Assembly (NCBI RefSeq): GCF_039631295.1
Contig: NZ_JBDIVE010000003.1
Coordinates: 1-64,000, forward strand
Direction of reading: 5' to 3'
DNA from: Viridibacterium sediminicola
GTDB taxonomy: Bacteria > Pseudomonadota > Gammaproteobacteria > Burkholderiales > Rhodocyclaceae
DNA: 64,000 nt
Shown here one piece after another: positions 51,569 through 60,936 of the stretch. The translations under genes and the position numbers were made by a program. The notes beneath the pieces are model-generated. The model was given only the letters and a program-made list of their open reading frames with translations. It searched no databases and was not told the origin of the DNA. Position 1 is the first letter of the stretch. Every line of letters starts with the position of its first letter.

Positions 51569-52933
51569 ATGTCCGATTCCCACCCTGCAGCGCCCGCACC
51601 GGTCAGTCTGGCTGAGGCTTTCCGCTTCTGGCTCAAGCTGGGCTTTCTGAGCTTTGGCGGCCCGGCCGGGCAGATTGCCCTGATGCATCAGGAGCTGGTG
51701 GAGCGGCGGCGCTGGATTTCCGAGCGGCGCTTTTTGCATGCGCTCAATTTCTGCATGGTCTTGCCCGGGCCCGAGGCGCAGCAGTTGGCGACCTATATCG
51801 GCTGGCTGATGCATCGGCGGCTGGGCGGTCTGCTGGCGGGCGGCTTGTTTGTGCTGCCTTCCCTGCTGATCCTCATCGTGTTGTCGTGGATCTACTGCGC
51901 CTACGGCCAGCTCGCCCTGGTGGCGGGTGTGTTCTATGGCATCAAGCCGGCGGTGACGGCCATCGTCGCGCAGGCCGCCTATCGTATCGGCTCGCGCGTA
52001 CTCAAGAATGCCTGGCTGTGGGCGCTTGCGCTGGCGGCGTTCGTGGCGATCTTCGCGCTCGATCTGCCCTTCCCGCTGATCGTGCTGGTGGCCGGGCTGA
52101 TCGGCTATGCCGGCGGGCGCTGGCGGCCGGCGAAGTTCGCCCTGGGTGGCGGCCATGCGGCGGCGGGCAAGTCCTACGGCGCGGCGCTGATCGACGACGA
52201 CACGCCCGCGCCTGCCCACGCCTGCCTGGGCTGGTCGCACACCGCGCGCATCGTGCTCTGCGGTGTGCTGCTGTGGTGCCTGCCGATGCTGGCGCTCTGG
52301 CTGACGCTGGGCTGGTTGCACACGCTCACGCAGATGGGCTGGTTCTTCAGCAAGGCGGCCTTGCTGACCTTCGGTGGCGCCTATGCGGTGCTGCCCTATG
52401 TCTATCAGGGCGCGGTGAGTCATTACGGCTGGCTGCGGCCGACGCAGATGATCGATGGCCTCGCGCTGGGCGAGACGACGCCGGGACCGCTGATCATGGT
52501 GGTGGCCTTCGTCGGCTTCGTCGGTGGCTATCAGAGCCCGCAACTGGCGGCGCTGTTCGGCAGCCAGCATGGCTTCCTGGCCGGCGCGCTGGCAGCGGTG
52601 CTGGTGAGCGGCTTCACCTTCCTGCCGTCCTTTGTCTTCATCTTCGCCGGCGCGCCGCTGATCGAGCGCACGCATCAGGAACTCCGATTCACCGCGCCGC
52701 TGACGGCGATCACCGCCGCCGTGGTCGGGGTGATCCTCAATCTGGCGGTGTTCTTCGCCTACCACGTGCTGTGGCCGCAGGGCTTCGCGGCAGGCGTGCT
52801 GGCCGGGCTCGATGGCCGTGCCGCCCTGATCGCCCTGGCGGCTGCACTGGCCTTGTTCCGCTTCAAATGCTCGGTGATCCAGGTCATCCTCGCCAGCGCG
52901 CTGATCGGCTGCCTGCTCGGTGCGCTGGGCTGA
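51569..52933 (+). CDS. chrA: Chromate transporter (ChrA, long-chain form)
   Basis: 454 residues, consisting of two homologous halves. The first has LGFLSFGGPAGQIALMHQE (about residue 30) and NFCMVLPGPEAQQLATYIGW; the second has SKAALLTFGGAYAVLPYV (about 260) and LGETTPGPLIMVVAFVGF, each followed by several membrane spans. ChrA proteins efflux chromate, or transport sulfate-like anions. No chrB, chrC or chrF regulator is adjacent, so it could be a constitutive or alternative anion carrier. Confidence 0.9.
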   Translation: MSDSHPAAPAPVSLAEAFRFWLKLGFLSFGGPAGQIALMHQELVERRRWISERRFLHALNFCMVLPGPEAQQLATYIGWLMHRRLGGLLAGGLFVLPSLLILIVLSWIYCAYGQLALVAGVFYGIKPAVTAIVAQAAYRIGSRVLKNAWLWALALAAFVAIFALDLPFPLIVLVAGLIGYAGGRWRPAKFALGGGHAAAGKSYGAALIDDDTPAPAHACLGWSHTARIVLCGVLLWCLPMLALWLTLGWLHTLTQMGWFFSKAALLTFGGAYAVLPYVYQGAVSHYGWLRPTQMIDGLALGETTPGPLIMVVAFVGFVGGYQSPQLAALFGSQHGFLAGALAAVLVSGFTFLPSFVFIFAGAPLIERTHQELRFTAPLTAITAAVVGVILNLAVFFAYHVLWPQGFAAGVLAGLDGRAALIALAAALALFRFKCSVIQVILASALIGCLLGALG

Positions 52934-52947
52934 AGGCGGGCAGTGCC

Positions 52948-53721
52948 TCAGACCACGCCCGAGCTGCCGCCATCCACATTGATGCTGGCGCCGGTGACAT
53001 AGCTGGCTGCCGCCGAGGCGAGGAAGACGATGACATTGGCCGCTTCGCTGGCCTCGCCGACCCGGCCCAGTGGCACGTTCTGGCCGAGCTTGGCGTAGTG
53101 CGCCTCGGCGCTGAGCTGTTGTCGCTCGGCCGCGCGCAGTTGCTGGCCGCTCTTGAAGAGGCCGACGCAGACGGTATTGACGAGGATCTTGTCGGCCGCA
53201 TATTCCTTGGACAAGGCCTTGGTCAGGGCGATGCCGGCGGCGCGGCTGACCGAGGTCGGTACCGAGCGTGCTGCCGGCTGTTTGCCGCCGACCGTGGTGA
53301 GGTTGATGATGCGCCCGCCGCCTTGTGCACGCAGATGCGGCAGGGCTGCACGGCTGACGCGGATGGCGGCGAACAGCTTGAGGTCGAGGTCTTCCTGCCA
53401 GACTTCGTCACTGACCGTCTCGAAGGCCTTGGCGCTTGAGGTGCCGGCATTGTTGACGACGATGTCGAGGCGGCCGAAATACGCCACTGCCGCACTGACC
53501 AGCCGTTCCACATCGGCCGGCAGGGTGACATCGGCCACCACCGCCAGCGCGCTGCCGCCTGCGGCATTGATTTCCTCGGCCACCGCCTTGAGCGGTGCCT
53601 CGCGGCGCGCGGCGATGACGACATGGGCGCCTTCGGCCGCCAGTTGCAGAGCGGTGGCCTTGCCGATGCCATCGCTGCCGCCCGTGATCAGTGCCACCTT
53701 GCCTGTGAGTCCCAGATCCAT
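52948..53721 (-). CDS. SDR-family oxidoreductase with non-canonical active site
   Basis: 257 residues. A classical SDR fold: LITGGSDGIGKATALQLA (NAD(P) loop, residues 11-28), VNNAGTSSAK (NNAG) and the C-terminal GASINVDGG. However, at the position of the usual Ser-Tyr-Lys the sequence reads INLTTVGG and SVPTSVSRAAG, so the catalytic Tyr is Thr and the Lys is Arg. I recall this PTSVSRAAG form in a conserved subgroup. ATG at 53721 has a perfect AAGGAGG 7 bases upstream. Convergent with chrA. Confidence 0.85.
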   Translation of the reverse strand: MDLGLTGKVALITGGSDGIGKATALQLAAEGAHVVIAARREAPLKAVAEEINAAGGSALAVVADVTLPADVERLVSAAVAYFGRLDIVVNNAGTSSAKAFETVSDEVWQEDLDLKLFAAIRVSRAALPHLRAQGGGRIINLTTVGGKQPAARSVPTSVSRAAGIALTKALSKEYAADKILVNTVCVGLFKSGQQLRAAERQQLSAEAHYAKLGQNVPLGRVGEASEAANVIVFLASAAASYVTGASINVDGGSSGVV

Positions 53722-54006
53722 CTGCCATCCTCCTTGAAAGTCGTCTCTGTGAGGCGCCGGGCGAGCGGTCGATGCCGCACCCGCGCTTGCTAAAGATACG
53801 CGAGCACGTCACTATGCAATAGCTCGTACGTCACTCTCTTCCTCTTGCGGATACTCCTCAGCAGCAGGCAGTCACGATCGCGCCGGGTTTGCGCGCAACT
53901 CGCAAGACCTCTTCACCCCGCCGGACCAGATGCCGCAGCGCATCCGGTCGGGTATTCATTTCAGTTTCCAGAGACGGCTTCGGCCGTGGCAGGGATAGGA
54001 CTATTT

Positions 54007-54282
54007 ATGCAATCCGTATCGTCGAACTACAAAGGCTTCCTGATCGAGCCGCTCGTCTATCTTCTCGCGCCGACCGCTGCGTCGGGCCGTCAGCGTCCGC
54101 TCGACAAGCGTTACCAGGCATCGGTGCAGATCACCAATGTCGACACCCAGGACAAGCAAGTCATCAAGCTGCCGCTGTCCTCGCAGTTTGAATGCGTGGG
54201 CGATGCCCGCCGCGCCGCCGAGCTCTACGGCCGCGCCCTGGTCGACAATCCCAAGGATCACGCCGAGACCCTGGCGGTCTGA
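54007..54282 (+). CDS. Uncharacterized 91-residue protein
   Basis: From ATG at 54007 (GGATAGGA about 8 bases upstream). No signal peptide or membrane span is evident. The middle is beta-rich (YQASVQITNVDTQDKQVI) and the end is helical (ARRAAELYGRALVDNP), resembling the last half of a TPR-like hairpin. I do not recognise a family. The reading frame continues upstream to 53845 but that part is low-complexity and probably non-coding. It lies between two minus-strand SDR genes and is isolated in orientation. Confidence 0.55.
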   Translation: MQSVSSNYKGFLIEPLVYLLAPTAASGRQRPLDKRYQASVQITNVDTQDKQVIKLPLSSQFECVGDARRAAELYGRALVDNPKDHAETLAV

Positions 54283-54348
54283 TCTGCCGCCGTCCGGCGC
54301 GCGCCGAGCCCTCGTGCAAGGGGCGCACGCCGGAGGCCGCCAGCCGGC

Positions 54349-55119
54349 TCAGCTCTTGCGGGCCACCTGCAAAGCGCCCGGCGCCTGGCATACCGGCATG
54401 ATCGAGATGCTGTTGATATTGACGTGGGCGGGGCGGCTGATCAGCCAGTCCACCGTATCGGCGATGTCATCGGGCGTCAGCGGCGCCGTACCGGCATAGA
54501 CCGCCGCCGCCTTGTCGTCATTTCCCTTGAAGCGCACATTCGAAAACTCGCTGCCGCCCGACAGGCCCGGCTCGATATTGCTCACGCGCACCGCCGTGCC
54601 GAGCAGGTCGGCCTTGAGGTTGAGCGTGAATTGCTCGACAAAGGCCTTGGTCGCGCCATACACATTGCCGCCGGGATAGGGATATTCACCCGCAATCGAA
54701 CCGATATTGATGACATGGCCGCGATTGCGCGCCACCATGCTCGGCAGTACCGCGTGGGTCAGTGCGACGAGGCCCAGGCAATTGGTTTCGATCATCTGCT
54801 GCCAGTCATCCAGTTCGGCGCGTTGCGCCGGTTCCAGTCCCAGCGCCAGACCGGCGTTGTTGACCAGCACATCGATATTCGCGAAGTCGTCGGGCAGATT
54901 GGCGATCAGCGCGCTGATTGCGCTGCGCTCGCGCACATCGAGGGGCACAGCATGAATCTGGCCGGGGAATTCGGCGACCAGTTCGGCCAGGCGTTCGCTG
55001 CGCCGGGCTGCGGCGACGACACGGTGGCCCGAGCGGGCGAGGTGGCGGGCGATGGCCGCGCCAAAGCCGGAGCTGGCGCCGCTGACCAGGGCAACGGGGC
55101 GGGTAGTGGCAGTGTTCAT
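54349..55119 (-). CDS. ydfG: NADP-dependent 3-hydroxy acid dehydrogenase-type SDR (YdfG-like)
   Basis: 256 residues. Cofactor loop VSGASSGFGAAIARHL (about 12-27), DVRERSAI, LVNNAGLAL, catalytic Ser in NIGSIAGEYPYPGG and YGATKAF (YxxxK, about 158-162). The GSIAGxxPYPGGxVYGATKAF run is characteristic of YdfG, which oxidises 3-hydroxypropionate-type and L-allo-threonine substrates. ATG at 55119; a longer opening from 55227 crosses into the divergent promoter region. Confidence 0.88.
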   Translation of the reverse strand: MNTATTRPVALVSGASSGFGAAIARHLARSGHRVVAAARRSERLAELVAEFPGQIHAVPLDVRERSAISALIANLPDDFANIDVLVNNAGLALGLEPAQRAELDDWQQMIETNCLGLVALTHAVLPSMVARNRGHVINIGSIAGEYPYPGGNVYGATKAFVEQFTLNLKADLLGTAVRVSNIEPGLSGGSEFSNVRFKGNDDKAAAVYAGTAPLTPDDIADTVDWLISRPAHVNINSISIMPVCQAPGALQVARKS

Positions 55120-55225
55120 GATCAATCCGGAGTTGCGCGCAAGTGCGAGGGGCCTTGATTCTAGTCCTGCTCGGCGCGCTGCGGCATGACGCGAGCGCCC
55201 GCTTGCGGCACAATCGGGACCAATC

Positions 55226-56395
55226 ATGACTCAGCACGATTTCGACATCCTCATTCTTGGCGGCGGTCTGGCGGGCGCCAGCCTGGCCTGTGCGCTGCGC
55301 GGCAGCCGCTATCGCATCGCCTTGCTCGACCGCGCCGCGCCGCGTCTGGCCGAGGGCTGGGATGCGCGCATCTACGCCATCAGCCCGGCCTGTGTCAGCT
55401 TTCTGGAGCGCTGCGCCGCCTGGCAGCACCTTGATGCAGGGCGCGTGCAACGCATCGAGCGCATGGAAATTTTCGGCGACGCCGGCGGGCATATCGACTT
55501 CTCGGCCTATGCGGCCGGTCTCGATGCCCTGGCCTGGATCGTCGAAGGCAGCCGGCTGGCCGAGGAACTGTGGCAGACCGCCCGGCGCCAGTCGAACATC
55601 ACGGTGATCAGCCCGGCGCAGCCGCAGACGCTGCAGATCACTGAGCAGGGCGCTCAGCTGAGTCTGGCCGATGGCCGCACGCTCAGTGCCGGGCTGGTGG
55701 TGGGTGCCGATGGCGTCAATTCCTGGCTGCGCGAGCAGCTGGGCGTCGCCGCTACGCAGCAGCCCTACCCGGACATGGGCGTGGTCGCCAACTTCAGCTG
55801 CGAGCGTGCGCACGCTGGCACGGCCTATCAATGGTTCCGCGATGACGGAATTCTCGCCTGGCTGCCCCTGCCCGGAAACCAATTCTCGATTGTCTGGTCC
55901 ACCCCTGAGCAACATGCCCGCGAGCTCTGCGCCTTGCCGCTGGAAGACTTCACCGAACGCGTGGCCGCCGCAGGTGGGCATGCACTGGGACGTTTGCAGG
56001 CCCTGGCGCCAGCCGCCGCTTTCCCGCTGCGCCTGATGCGCGTCAAGGACGTGGTTGGGCCGCGCTATGCGCTGATCGGCGATGCCGCGCATGCCCTGCA
56101 CCCGCTCTCGGGGCACGGCATCAACCTGGGTTTTCAGGATGCGCGGGAGCTTGCCGATGTATTGCTGGCGCTGCCGGATTTCCGCGACTGCGGCGAGCTG
56201 GCGGTGCTGCGCCGCTACCAGCGTGCGCGGGTCGAGGAAGTCGCTTTATTGCAGGGCGTGACGCATGGCCTGCATGCCTTGTTTGCCGCGCAGTCGGCGC
56301 CACTGGCCTGGCTGCGCAATCGTGGCATGAGCCTGACCGGCAAACTGCCGTTTGTGAGTGCGGCCATGACGCGTTATGCGGCAGGTCTGATTTGA
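55226..56395 (+). CDS. UbiH/UbiI/Coq6-family FAD-dependent hydroxylase
   Basis: 389 residues. FAD loop ILGGGLAGASLACALRG (about 8-24), DARIYAISPA, then ADGVNSWLREQLGV and GDAAHALHPLSGHGINLGFQ (about 290-309). The GHGINLGF form differs from the GQGFNLG of the UbiH at 42446, indicating a distinct hydroxylase, perhaps UbiI- or UbiF/UbiM-like. It hydroxylates a ring position in ubiquinone synthesis. The stop overlaps the start region of dsbC, a pairing I know from Rhodocyclales genomes. It is divergent from ydfG across a 106-base gap. Confidence 0.85.
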   Translation: MTQHDFDILILGGGLAGASLACALRGSRYRIALLDRAAPRLAEGWDARIYAISPACVSFLERCAAWQHLDAGRVQRIERMEIFGDAGGHIDFSAYAAGLDALAWIVEGSRLAEELWQTARRQSNITVISPAQPQTLQITEQGAQLSLADGRTLSAGLVVGADGVNSWLREQLGVAATQQPYPDMGVVANFSCERAHAGTAYQWFRDDGILAWLPLPGNQFSIVWSTPEQHARELCALPLEDFTERVAAAGGHALGRLQALAPAAAFPLRLMRVKDVVGPRYALIGDAAHALHPLSGHGINLGFQDARELADVLLALPDFRDCGELAVLRRYQRARVEEVALLQGVTHGLHALFAAQSAPLAWLRNRGMSLTGKLPFVSAAMTRYAAGLI

Positions 56396-56424
56396 ACGCA
56401 GTAGTGATAAAAACGGAGAACAGC

Positions 56425-57210
56425 TTGAACAGCAAACTTTGGCGGGCATCGCTCGCAGCAATCTGCATGGCCGGCAGCATGTCGATGTCTGTCGCGGCCG
56501 ACGCCGCCAGCAAGTCAAGCCAGAAGGCCCGCGCCGAGACGCAGCAGGAGCTGGAGATCCGCAAGTCCGTTGAACAGGTGGTGACCACGCCGGGCGCCAT
56601 CGACAGCGTGCGCAAGACCAGTTACGGCAATTTCTTCGAGGTGGTGCTGAGCAATGGCGACATCGTTTATGCCGATCCGAGCGGCAGCTTCCTGATCTCC
56701 GGCCCGCTGGTCGATATCAAGTCGAAGAAGAACGTCACCGCCGAGCGTACCAAGGAGCTGCAGCAGATCAATATCAACGATCTGCCGCTGGCCAATGCCA
56801 TCAAGCAGGTGCGCGGCAATGGCAAGCGCATCCTGATCACCTTTGAAGATCCGAACTGTGTTTATTGCAAGAAGCTGGCAAAAGACCTGGTGAGCCTCAA
56901 GGACACCACCATCTACACGTTCCTGACGCCGATCCTGGCGCCGGACTCTGCCGAGAAATCCAAGGCCATCTGGTGCTCCAGTGATCGCGCCAAGGCCTGG
57001 AACGACTGGATGACCGAGGGCAAGACGCCGAGTGGTTCGACCGCTTGCGACAACCCCATCGCCAAGAACATGGAGCTGCAGCAGCGCCTGCGCATCAATG
57101 GCACGCCGACCATGTTCCTCGCCGACGGCAATCGTCTGGGTGGTTATGTGCCGCTGGCCGAGCTGGATAAATCGATCAGCGAAGCGGGCGAGAAGGCACG
57201 CAGCAAGTAA
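56425..57210 (+). CDS. dsbC: Thiol:disulfide interchange protein DsbC
   Basis: 261 residues from TTG at 56425 with GGAG 6 bases upstream; a more upstream TTG (56392) overlaps the previous stop and gives a poorer leader. Signal peptide LAAICMAGSMSMSVAADA. Dimerization domain (about 45-105), linker helix and thioredoxin domain with the active-site CVYC (in EDPNCVYCKKLAK, about residue 154), and later conserved cysteines (IWCSSDR, TACDNP) and GTPTMFLADG (cis-Pro). It isomerizes wrong disulfides in the periplasm and is kept reduced by DsbD. Confidence 0.92.
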   Translation: MNSKLWRASLAAICMAGSMSMSVAADAASKSSQKARAETQQELEIRKSVEQVVTTPGAIDSVRKTSYGNFFEVVLSNGDIVYADPSGSFLISGPLVDIKSKKNVTAERTKELQQININDLPLANAIKQVRGNGKRILITFEDPNCVYCKKLAKDLVSLKDTTIYTFLTPILAPDSAEKSKAIWCSSDRAKAWNDWMTEGKTPSGSTACDNPIAKNMELQQRLRINGTPTMFLADGNRLGGYVPLAELDKSISEAGEKARSK

Positions 57211-57237
57211 GCCGCCGCACTGCAGATCAGGAACGAC

Positions 57238-57263
57238 AACAAGGGCGCTACGGCGCCCTTGTT
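57238..57263. terminator. Bidirectional terminator between dsbC and malQ
   Basis: AACAAGGGCGC, loop TACG, GCGCCCTTGTT: a perfect 11-bp stem followed by GTTT on the plus strand. It lies between the convergent dsbC and malQ stops. Confidence 0.82.
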
Positions 57264-57282
57264 GTTTGCGTTGTTCTTGCGC

Positions 57283-58785
57283 TCAGCTGCGGCTGTAGAG
57301 CTGGCACAGCTGCAGCAGCAGCTGGCTGTGCCAGTCCTGCAACTGTGACCAGCTGAAGCGCCATTGCCAGTAGCCCGCGGCCTTGCCGGGGAAATTCATG
57401 CGCGCCTCGCTGCCCAGGCCCAGCACATCCTGCAGCGGATGGATCGCCGTATCGGCGACGCTGGCGCAGGCGGCGCGGATCAGGCTCCAGTGGATATTGT
57501 GGCCGTCGATGGCGAGGTAGTCGCGCACGTGCTGGCGCTCGGCCTCGCTGATCTGCGCCCACCAGCCCTGGGTGGTGTCATTGTCATGGGTGCCGGTATA
57601 GACCACGCTGTCGCGCGCATGGTTGTGTGGCAGGTAGTTGTTGGCGCTGCGGCTGGCCGGTTCGCTACCGAAGGCAAACTGCAGGATGCGCATGCCGGGA
57701 AACGCGAACTGTGTGCGCAGCGCGTCGACGTCGGGCGTGATCACGCCCAGATCTTCGGCGATGATCTTCAGCGGGCCGAGTGCTGCGCTGATCGCCTCGA
57801 ACAGCGCCGGCCCCGGACCGGGTACCCAGCGGCCATTGATAGCGGTTGCTTCGCTGGCCGGAATCTCCCAGTGCGCGGCAAAGCCACGGAAGTGATCGAT
57901 GCGCACGACATCAACCAGCTCGAAAGTGCTGCGCACACGCTCTATCCACCAGGCGTAGCCTTCGGCGGCATGCGCCGCCCAGCGGTAGAGCGGATTGCCC
58001 CAGCGCTGACCGGTGTCGCTGAAAGCGTCCGGCGGCACGCCCGCGACGACAGTCTGCTTGCCATCGGCATCGAGTTCGAAGAGTTCCTGCCGCGCCCAAA
58101 CTTCGGCGCTCTGGTAGGCAATGAAGATCGGCGCGTCGCCAACGATCTGTACGCCGCGTTCGTTGGCGTAGGTTTTGAGCTTGTGCCACTGTGTGAAAAA
58201 GCGCCACTGGCAGAACTTCCAGAAGTTGATGCGCTCGGCGTGCTCGGCGCGTGCCGCTTCCAGCGCATCCGGCGCGCGGCGGGCGAGGGCGGCGGGCCAG
58301 TCGCTCCAGTCCTGCCAGTTGTAAAAGTCGGCCAGCGCCATGAACAAGGCATAGTCGTCGAGCCAGGCGGCCTGCTTGACGCAGAAATCCACGTAGTCCT
58401 GCCGCTGCTCGGCGTCGGCGCACAAGCTGAACTGGCCCGCCGCTTCGTGCAGGCAGTGCATGCGCCAGGGCGCCATGCTGGCGAAGTCGATGGCCAGCTC
58501 TTCGAAGGCGGGCGTGTTGTGCAAGGTCTCCGCAGAGAGCCAGCCCTGGGCCTGCAGATCTTCAAGATCGATCAGCAGCACATTGCCGGCAAAGGCCGAG
58601 CTGCTCATGTAGGGCGAATTGCCCGGGCCGATGCCGCCCAGGGGCAGGATCTGCCACAGCCGCTGGCCGGCGCCGGCCAGCCAGTCCACGAAGTGGTAGG
58701 CGGCCGTGCCGAAGTCGCCCGAGCCATGCGGGCCGGGCAGTGAAGTCGGATGAAGCAGGATGCCGCTGGAACGTTGGAATTGCAT
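57283..58785 (-). CDS. malQ: 4-alpha-glucanotransferase (MalQ)
   Basis: 500 residues, the standard GH77 length. Opens RSSGILLHPTSLPGPHGSGD; catalytic blocks VRIDHFRGFAAHWEIPA (nucleophile Asp, about 290), IIAEDLGVITPDV (acid/base Glu, about 337) and YTGTHDNDT (Asp, about 390). It transfers maltodextrin segments between glucans. ATG at 58785 has GGAG 7 bases upstream. Last gene of the glycogen operon, 33 bases after glgX, consistent with recycling of short chains released by GlgX and GlgP. Confidence 0.95.
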   Translation of the reverse strand: MQFQRSSGILLHPTSLPGPHGSGDFGTAAYHFVDWLAGAGQRLWQILPLGGIGPGNSPYMSSSAFAGNVLLIDLEDLQAQGWLSAETLHNTPAFEELAIDFASMAPWRMHCLHEAAGQFSLCADAEQRQDYVDFCVKQAAWLDDYALFMALADFYNWQDWSDWPAALARRAPDALEAARAEHAERINFWKFCQWRFFTQWHKLKTYANERGVQIVGDAPIFIAYQSAEVWARQELFELDADGKQTVVAGVPPDAFSDTGQRWGNPLYRWAAHAAEGYAWWIERVRSTFELVDVVRIDHFRGFAAHWEIPASEATAINGRWVPGPGPALFEAISAALGPLKIIAEDLGVITPDVDALRTQFAFPGMRILQFAFGSEPASRSANNYLPHNHARDSVVYTGTHDNDTTQGWWAQISEAERQHVRDYLAIDGHNIHWSLIRAACASVADTAIHPLQDVLGLGSEARMNFPGKAAGYWQWRFSWSQLQDWHSQLLLQLCQLYSRS

Positions 58786-58818
58786 GGTGCTTCTCCGCTA
58801 CAAGTTGGACGCCTGAGG

Positions 58819-60936
58819 CTACAGTTTGATCTTTGCACCCGCTGCCGAGAGCAGCACCATGCTGTGCGCGGCGACCGTGAAGGGCACTTCACCCTGGCCG
58901 TACCAGCGCCGGTAACCGCGCGGGTGGGCGGTGTCGAGCTGGGCTTCCCACACGCCGTCGGGCAGCATGAAGTCGCCATCGCTGTCGTTGCCATTGATGA
59001 GCAGCAACAGCGGCGCGCCGGCGCGGCCCGGCTGGCCGATCAGGCAGCCGAACATGCGCGCATTGCCATCGCGCCAGGCGCCGCCCTGCAAGGGGCTGCC
59101 GTCGGCATTGAACCAGCTCAGGTCGTGCAGGCCGCGCGGATCGGACAAGCCGCTGTACCAGCGATTGTCGAACAGCAGCGCTTGCTGGCGCAGCGCCAGC
59201 AAGGTGGCGGTGAAATCGATGAGTTCCTCGTCCGCCTGGCGCCAGTCGATCCAGGTGATTTCATTGTCCTGGCAGTAGGGATTGTTGTTGCCGCGCTGCG
59301 TGTGGCCCAGTTCGTCGCCGGCCGCGATCATCGGCGTGCCCTGTGCCAGCAAGGTGGTGGCGAGCAGGGCGCGCTGCAGCTTGCCGCGCAAGGCATTGAC
59401 GGCGGCATCCTCGCTCGGGCCTTCGGCACCACAGTTGTTGCTGAGGTTGTGCGCATGGCCGTCGCGGTTGTATTCGCCATTGGCTTCGTTGTGGCGCTCG
59501 TTGTAGCTGACCAGATCGCGCAGCGTGAAGCCGTCGTGCGAGATCACGTAGTTGACCGAGGCCACCGGTTCGCGCCGGCTGCCCTGGAAGATGTCGGACG
59601 AGCCGCACAGGCGCATCGCGAAGTCGCCGCGCGTGGCTGCCGAACGCAGCCAGAAGCCGCGCACGGCATCGCGGAAGTGGTCGTTCCATTCCTGCCAGCC
59701 GCGCGGAAAGCCGCCGACCTGGTAGCCGCCGGGGCCGACATCCCAGGGTTCGGCGATCATCTTCACGCCGGCCAGCACCGGGTCTTGCGCGACCGCAGTG
59801 AAGAAGGCGCTGCGGTTGTCGAAGCCATTGTCGGCACGGCCGAGAATCGGTGCGAGGTCGAAGCGGAAGCCATCGACATGCATCTCGCTGACCCAGTAGC
59901 GCAGGCTGTCGAGCACCAGGCGCAGGACTGCAGGCTGGCGGATGTCGATGGTGTTGCCGCAGCCGGTGTCATTGATGAACTGGCGTTTGTTGTCGCGCCC
60001 CAGGCGGTAATAGCTGCTGTTGTCCAGACCGCGGAAGCTGATGCAGGGGCCATTGGCGTCGCCCTCGCCGGTGTGGTTGAAGACCACGTCGAGAATCACC
60101 TCGATGCCGGCTGCGTGCAGGCACATCACCATGTTGCGGAATTCATCACGCACCGACATGCCGGCCACGCCCGAGGCGTAGCGCGGATCGGGGCTGAAGA
60201 AATTGATGGTGTTGTAGCCCCAGTAATTGACCAGGCCCATCTGCGTGAGGCGCTGCTCGTCGATGTGATAGTGCACCGGCAGGATGCTCAGGGCATTGAC
60301 GCCGAGGCGCTGCAGATGCGCGATCGAGGCCGGATGGGCGAGGCCGGCATAGCTGCCGCGCAATTCTTCGGGCACGGCCGGATTGCGCTGCGAGAAGCCT
60401 TTGACATGCAACTCGTAGATCACCGTGTCTTCGGGCGCGATGCGCGGCGGGCGGTCTTCGCCCCAGTCAAAGCTCTGTTCCTCGACCACCACGGCCTTGA
60501 GTGCGACGGCGCTGTTGTCGAGGGTGTTCATCTGGTCGCGCTGTTCTGTGCTGAGCGCGAACTGCTCGTCACGCCAGCTGAACTGGCCGCAGATCTCGCG
60601 CGCGTAAGGGTCGAGCAGCAGCTTGTGCGGATTGAAAAAGTGGCCGTCCTGCGGCGCCCAGGGGCCTTCGGCGCGCAGGCCGTAGATCAGGCCGGGCGCG
60701 GCATCGGGCAGGTAGCCGTGGAACACGTCGAGACTGCGGCCGGGCAAGGCAAGGCGCGCCCGCTCGGTACAACCATCGGCCTCGTACAGGCACAGATAGA
60801 TTGCCGTGGCATTGGCCGAGTACACCGCGAAGTTGATGCCACGGCCATCCCATTGGGCGCCCAGGGGCCAGGCCTGGCCCGGGGCGATCAGCAAGCTCGA
60901 TTGCGTGGTGGGAGATGCGTTGTTCAGGGCTGCCAT
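58819..60936 (-). CDS. glgX: Glycogen debranching enzyme (GlgX)
   Basis: 705 residues. N-terminal CBM48-like domain (about 15-120, with GRGINFAVYSANATAIYLCL) and a GH13 (beta/alpha)8 domain: DVVFNHTGEGD, GFRFDLAPILGR (nucleophile Asp, about 355), KMIAEPWDVG (acid/base Glu, about 390) and NYVISHDGFTLRDLV (Asp, about 464). GlgX hydrolyses alpha-1,6 branches of phosphorylase-limit glycogen. The start overlaps the glgB stop by 13 bases, showing translational coupling. Confidence 0.95.
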   Translation of the reverse strand: MAALNNASPTTQSSLLIAPGQAWPLGAQWDGRGINFAVYSANATAIYLCLYEADGCTERARLALPGRSLDVFHGYLPDAAPGLIYGLRAEGPWAPQDGHFFNPHKLLLDPYAREICGQFSWRDEQFALSTEQRDQMNTLDNSAVALKAVVVEEQSFDWGEDRPPRIAPEDTVIYELHVKGFSQRNPAVPEELRGSYAGLAHPASIAHLQRLGVNALSILPVHYHIDEQRLTQMGLVNYWGYNTINFFSPDPRYASGVAGMSVRDEFRNMVMCLHAAGIEVILDVVFNHTGEGDANGPCISFRGLDNSSYYRLGRDNKRQFINDTGCGNTIDIRQPAVLRLVLDSLRYWVSEMHVDGFRFDLAPILGRADNGFDNRSAFFTAVAQDPVLAGVKMIAEPWDVGPGGYQVGGFPRGWQEWNDHFRDAVRGFWLRSAATRGDFAMRLCGSSDIFQGSRREPVASVNYVISHDGFTLRDLVSYNERHNEANGEYNRDGHAHNLSNNCGAEGPSEDAAVNALRGKLQRALLATTLLAQGTPMIAAGDELGHTQRGNNNPYCQDNEITWIDWRQADEELIDFTATLLALRQQALLFDNRWYSGLSDPRGLHDLSWFNADGSPLQGGAWRDGNARMFGCLIGQPGRAGAPLLLLINGNDSDGDFMLPDGVWEAQLDTAHPRGYRRWYGQGEVPFTVAAHSMVLLSAAGAKIKL

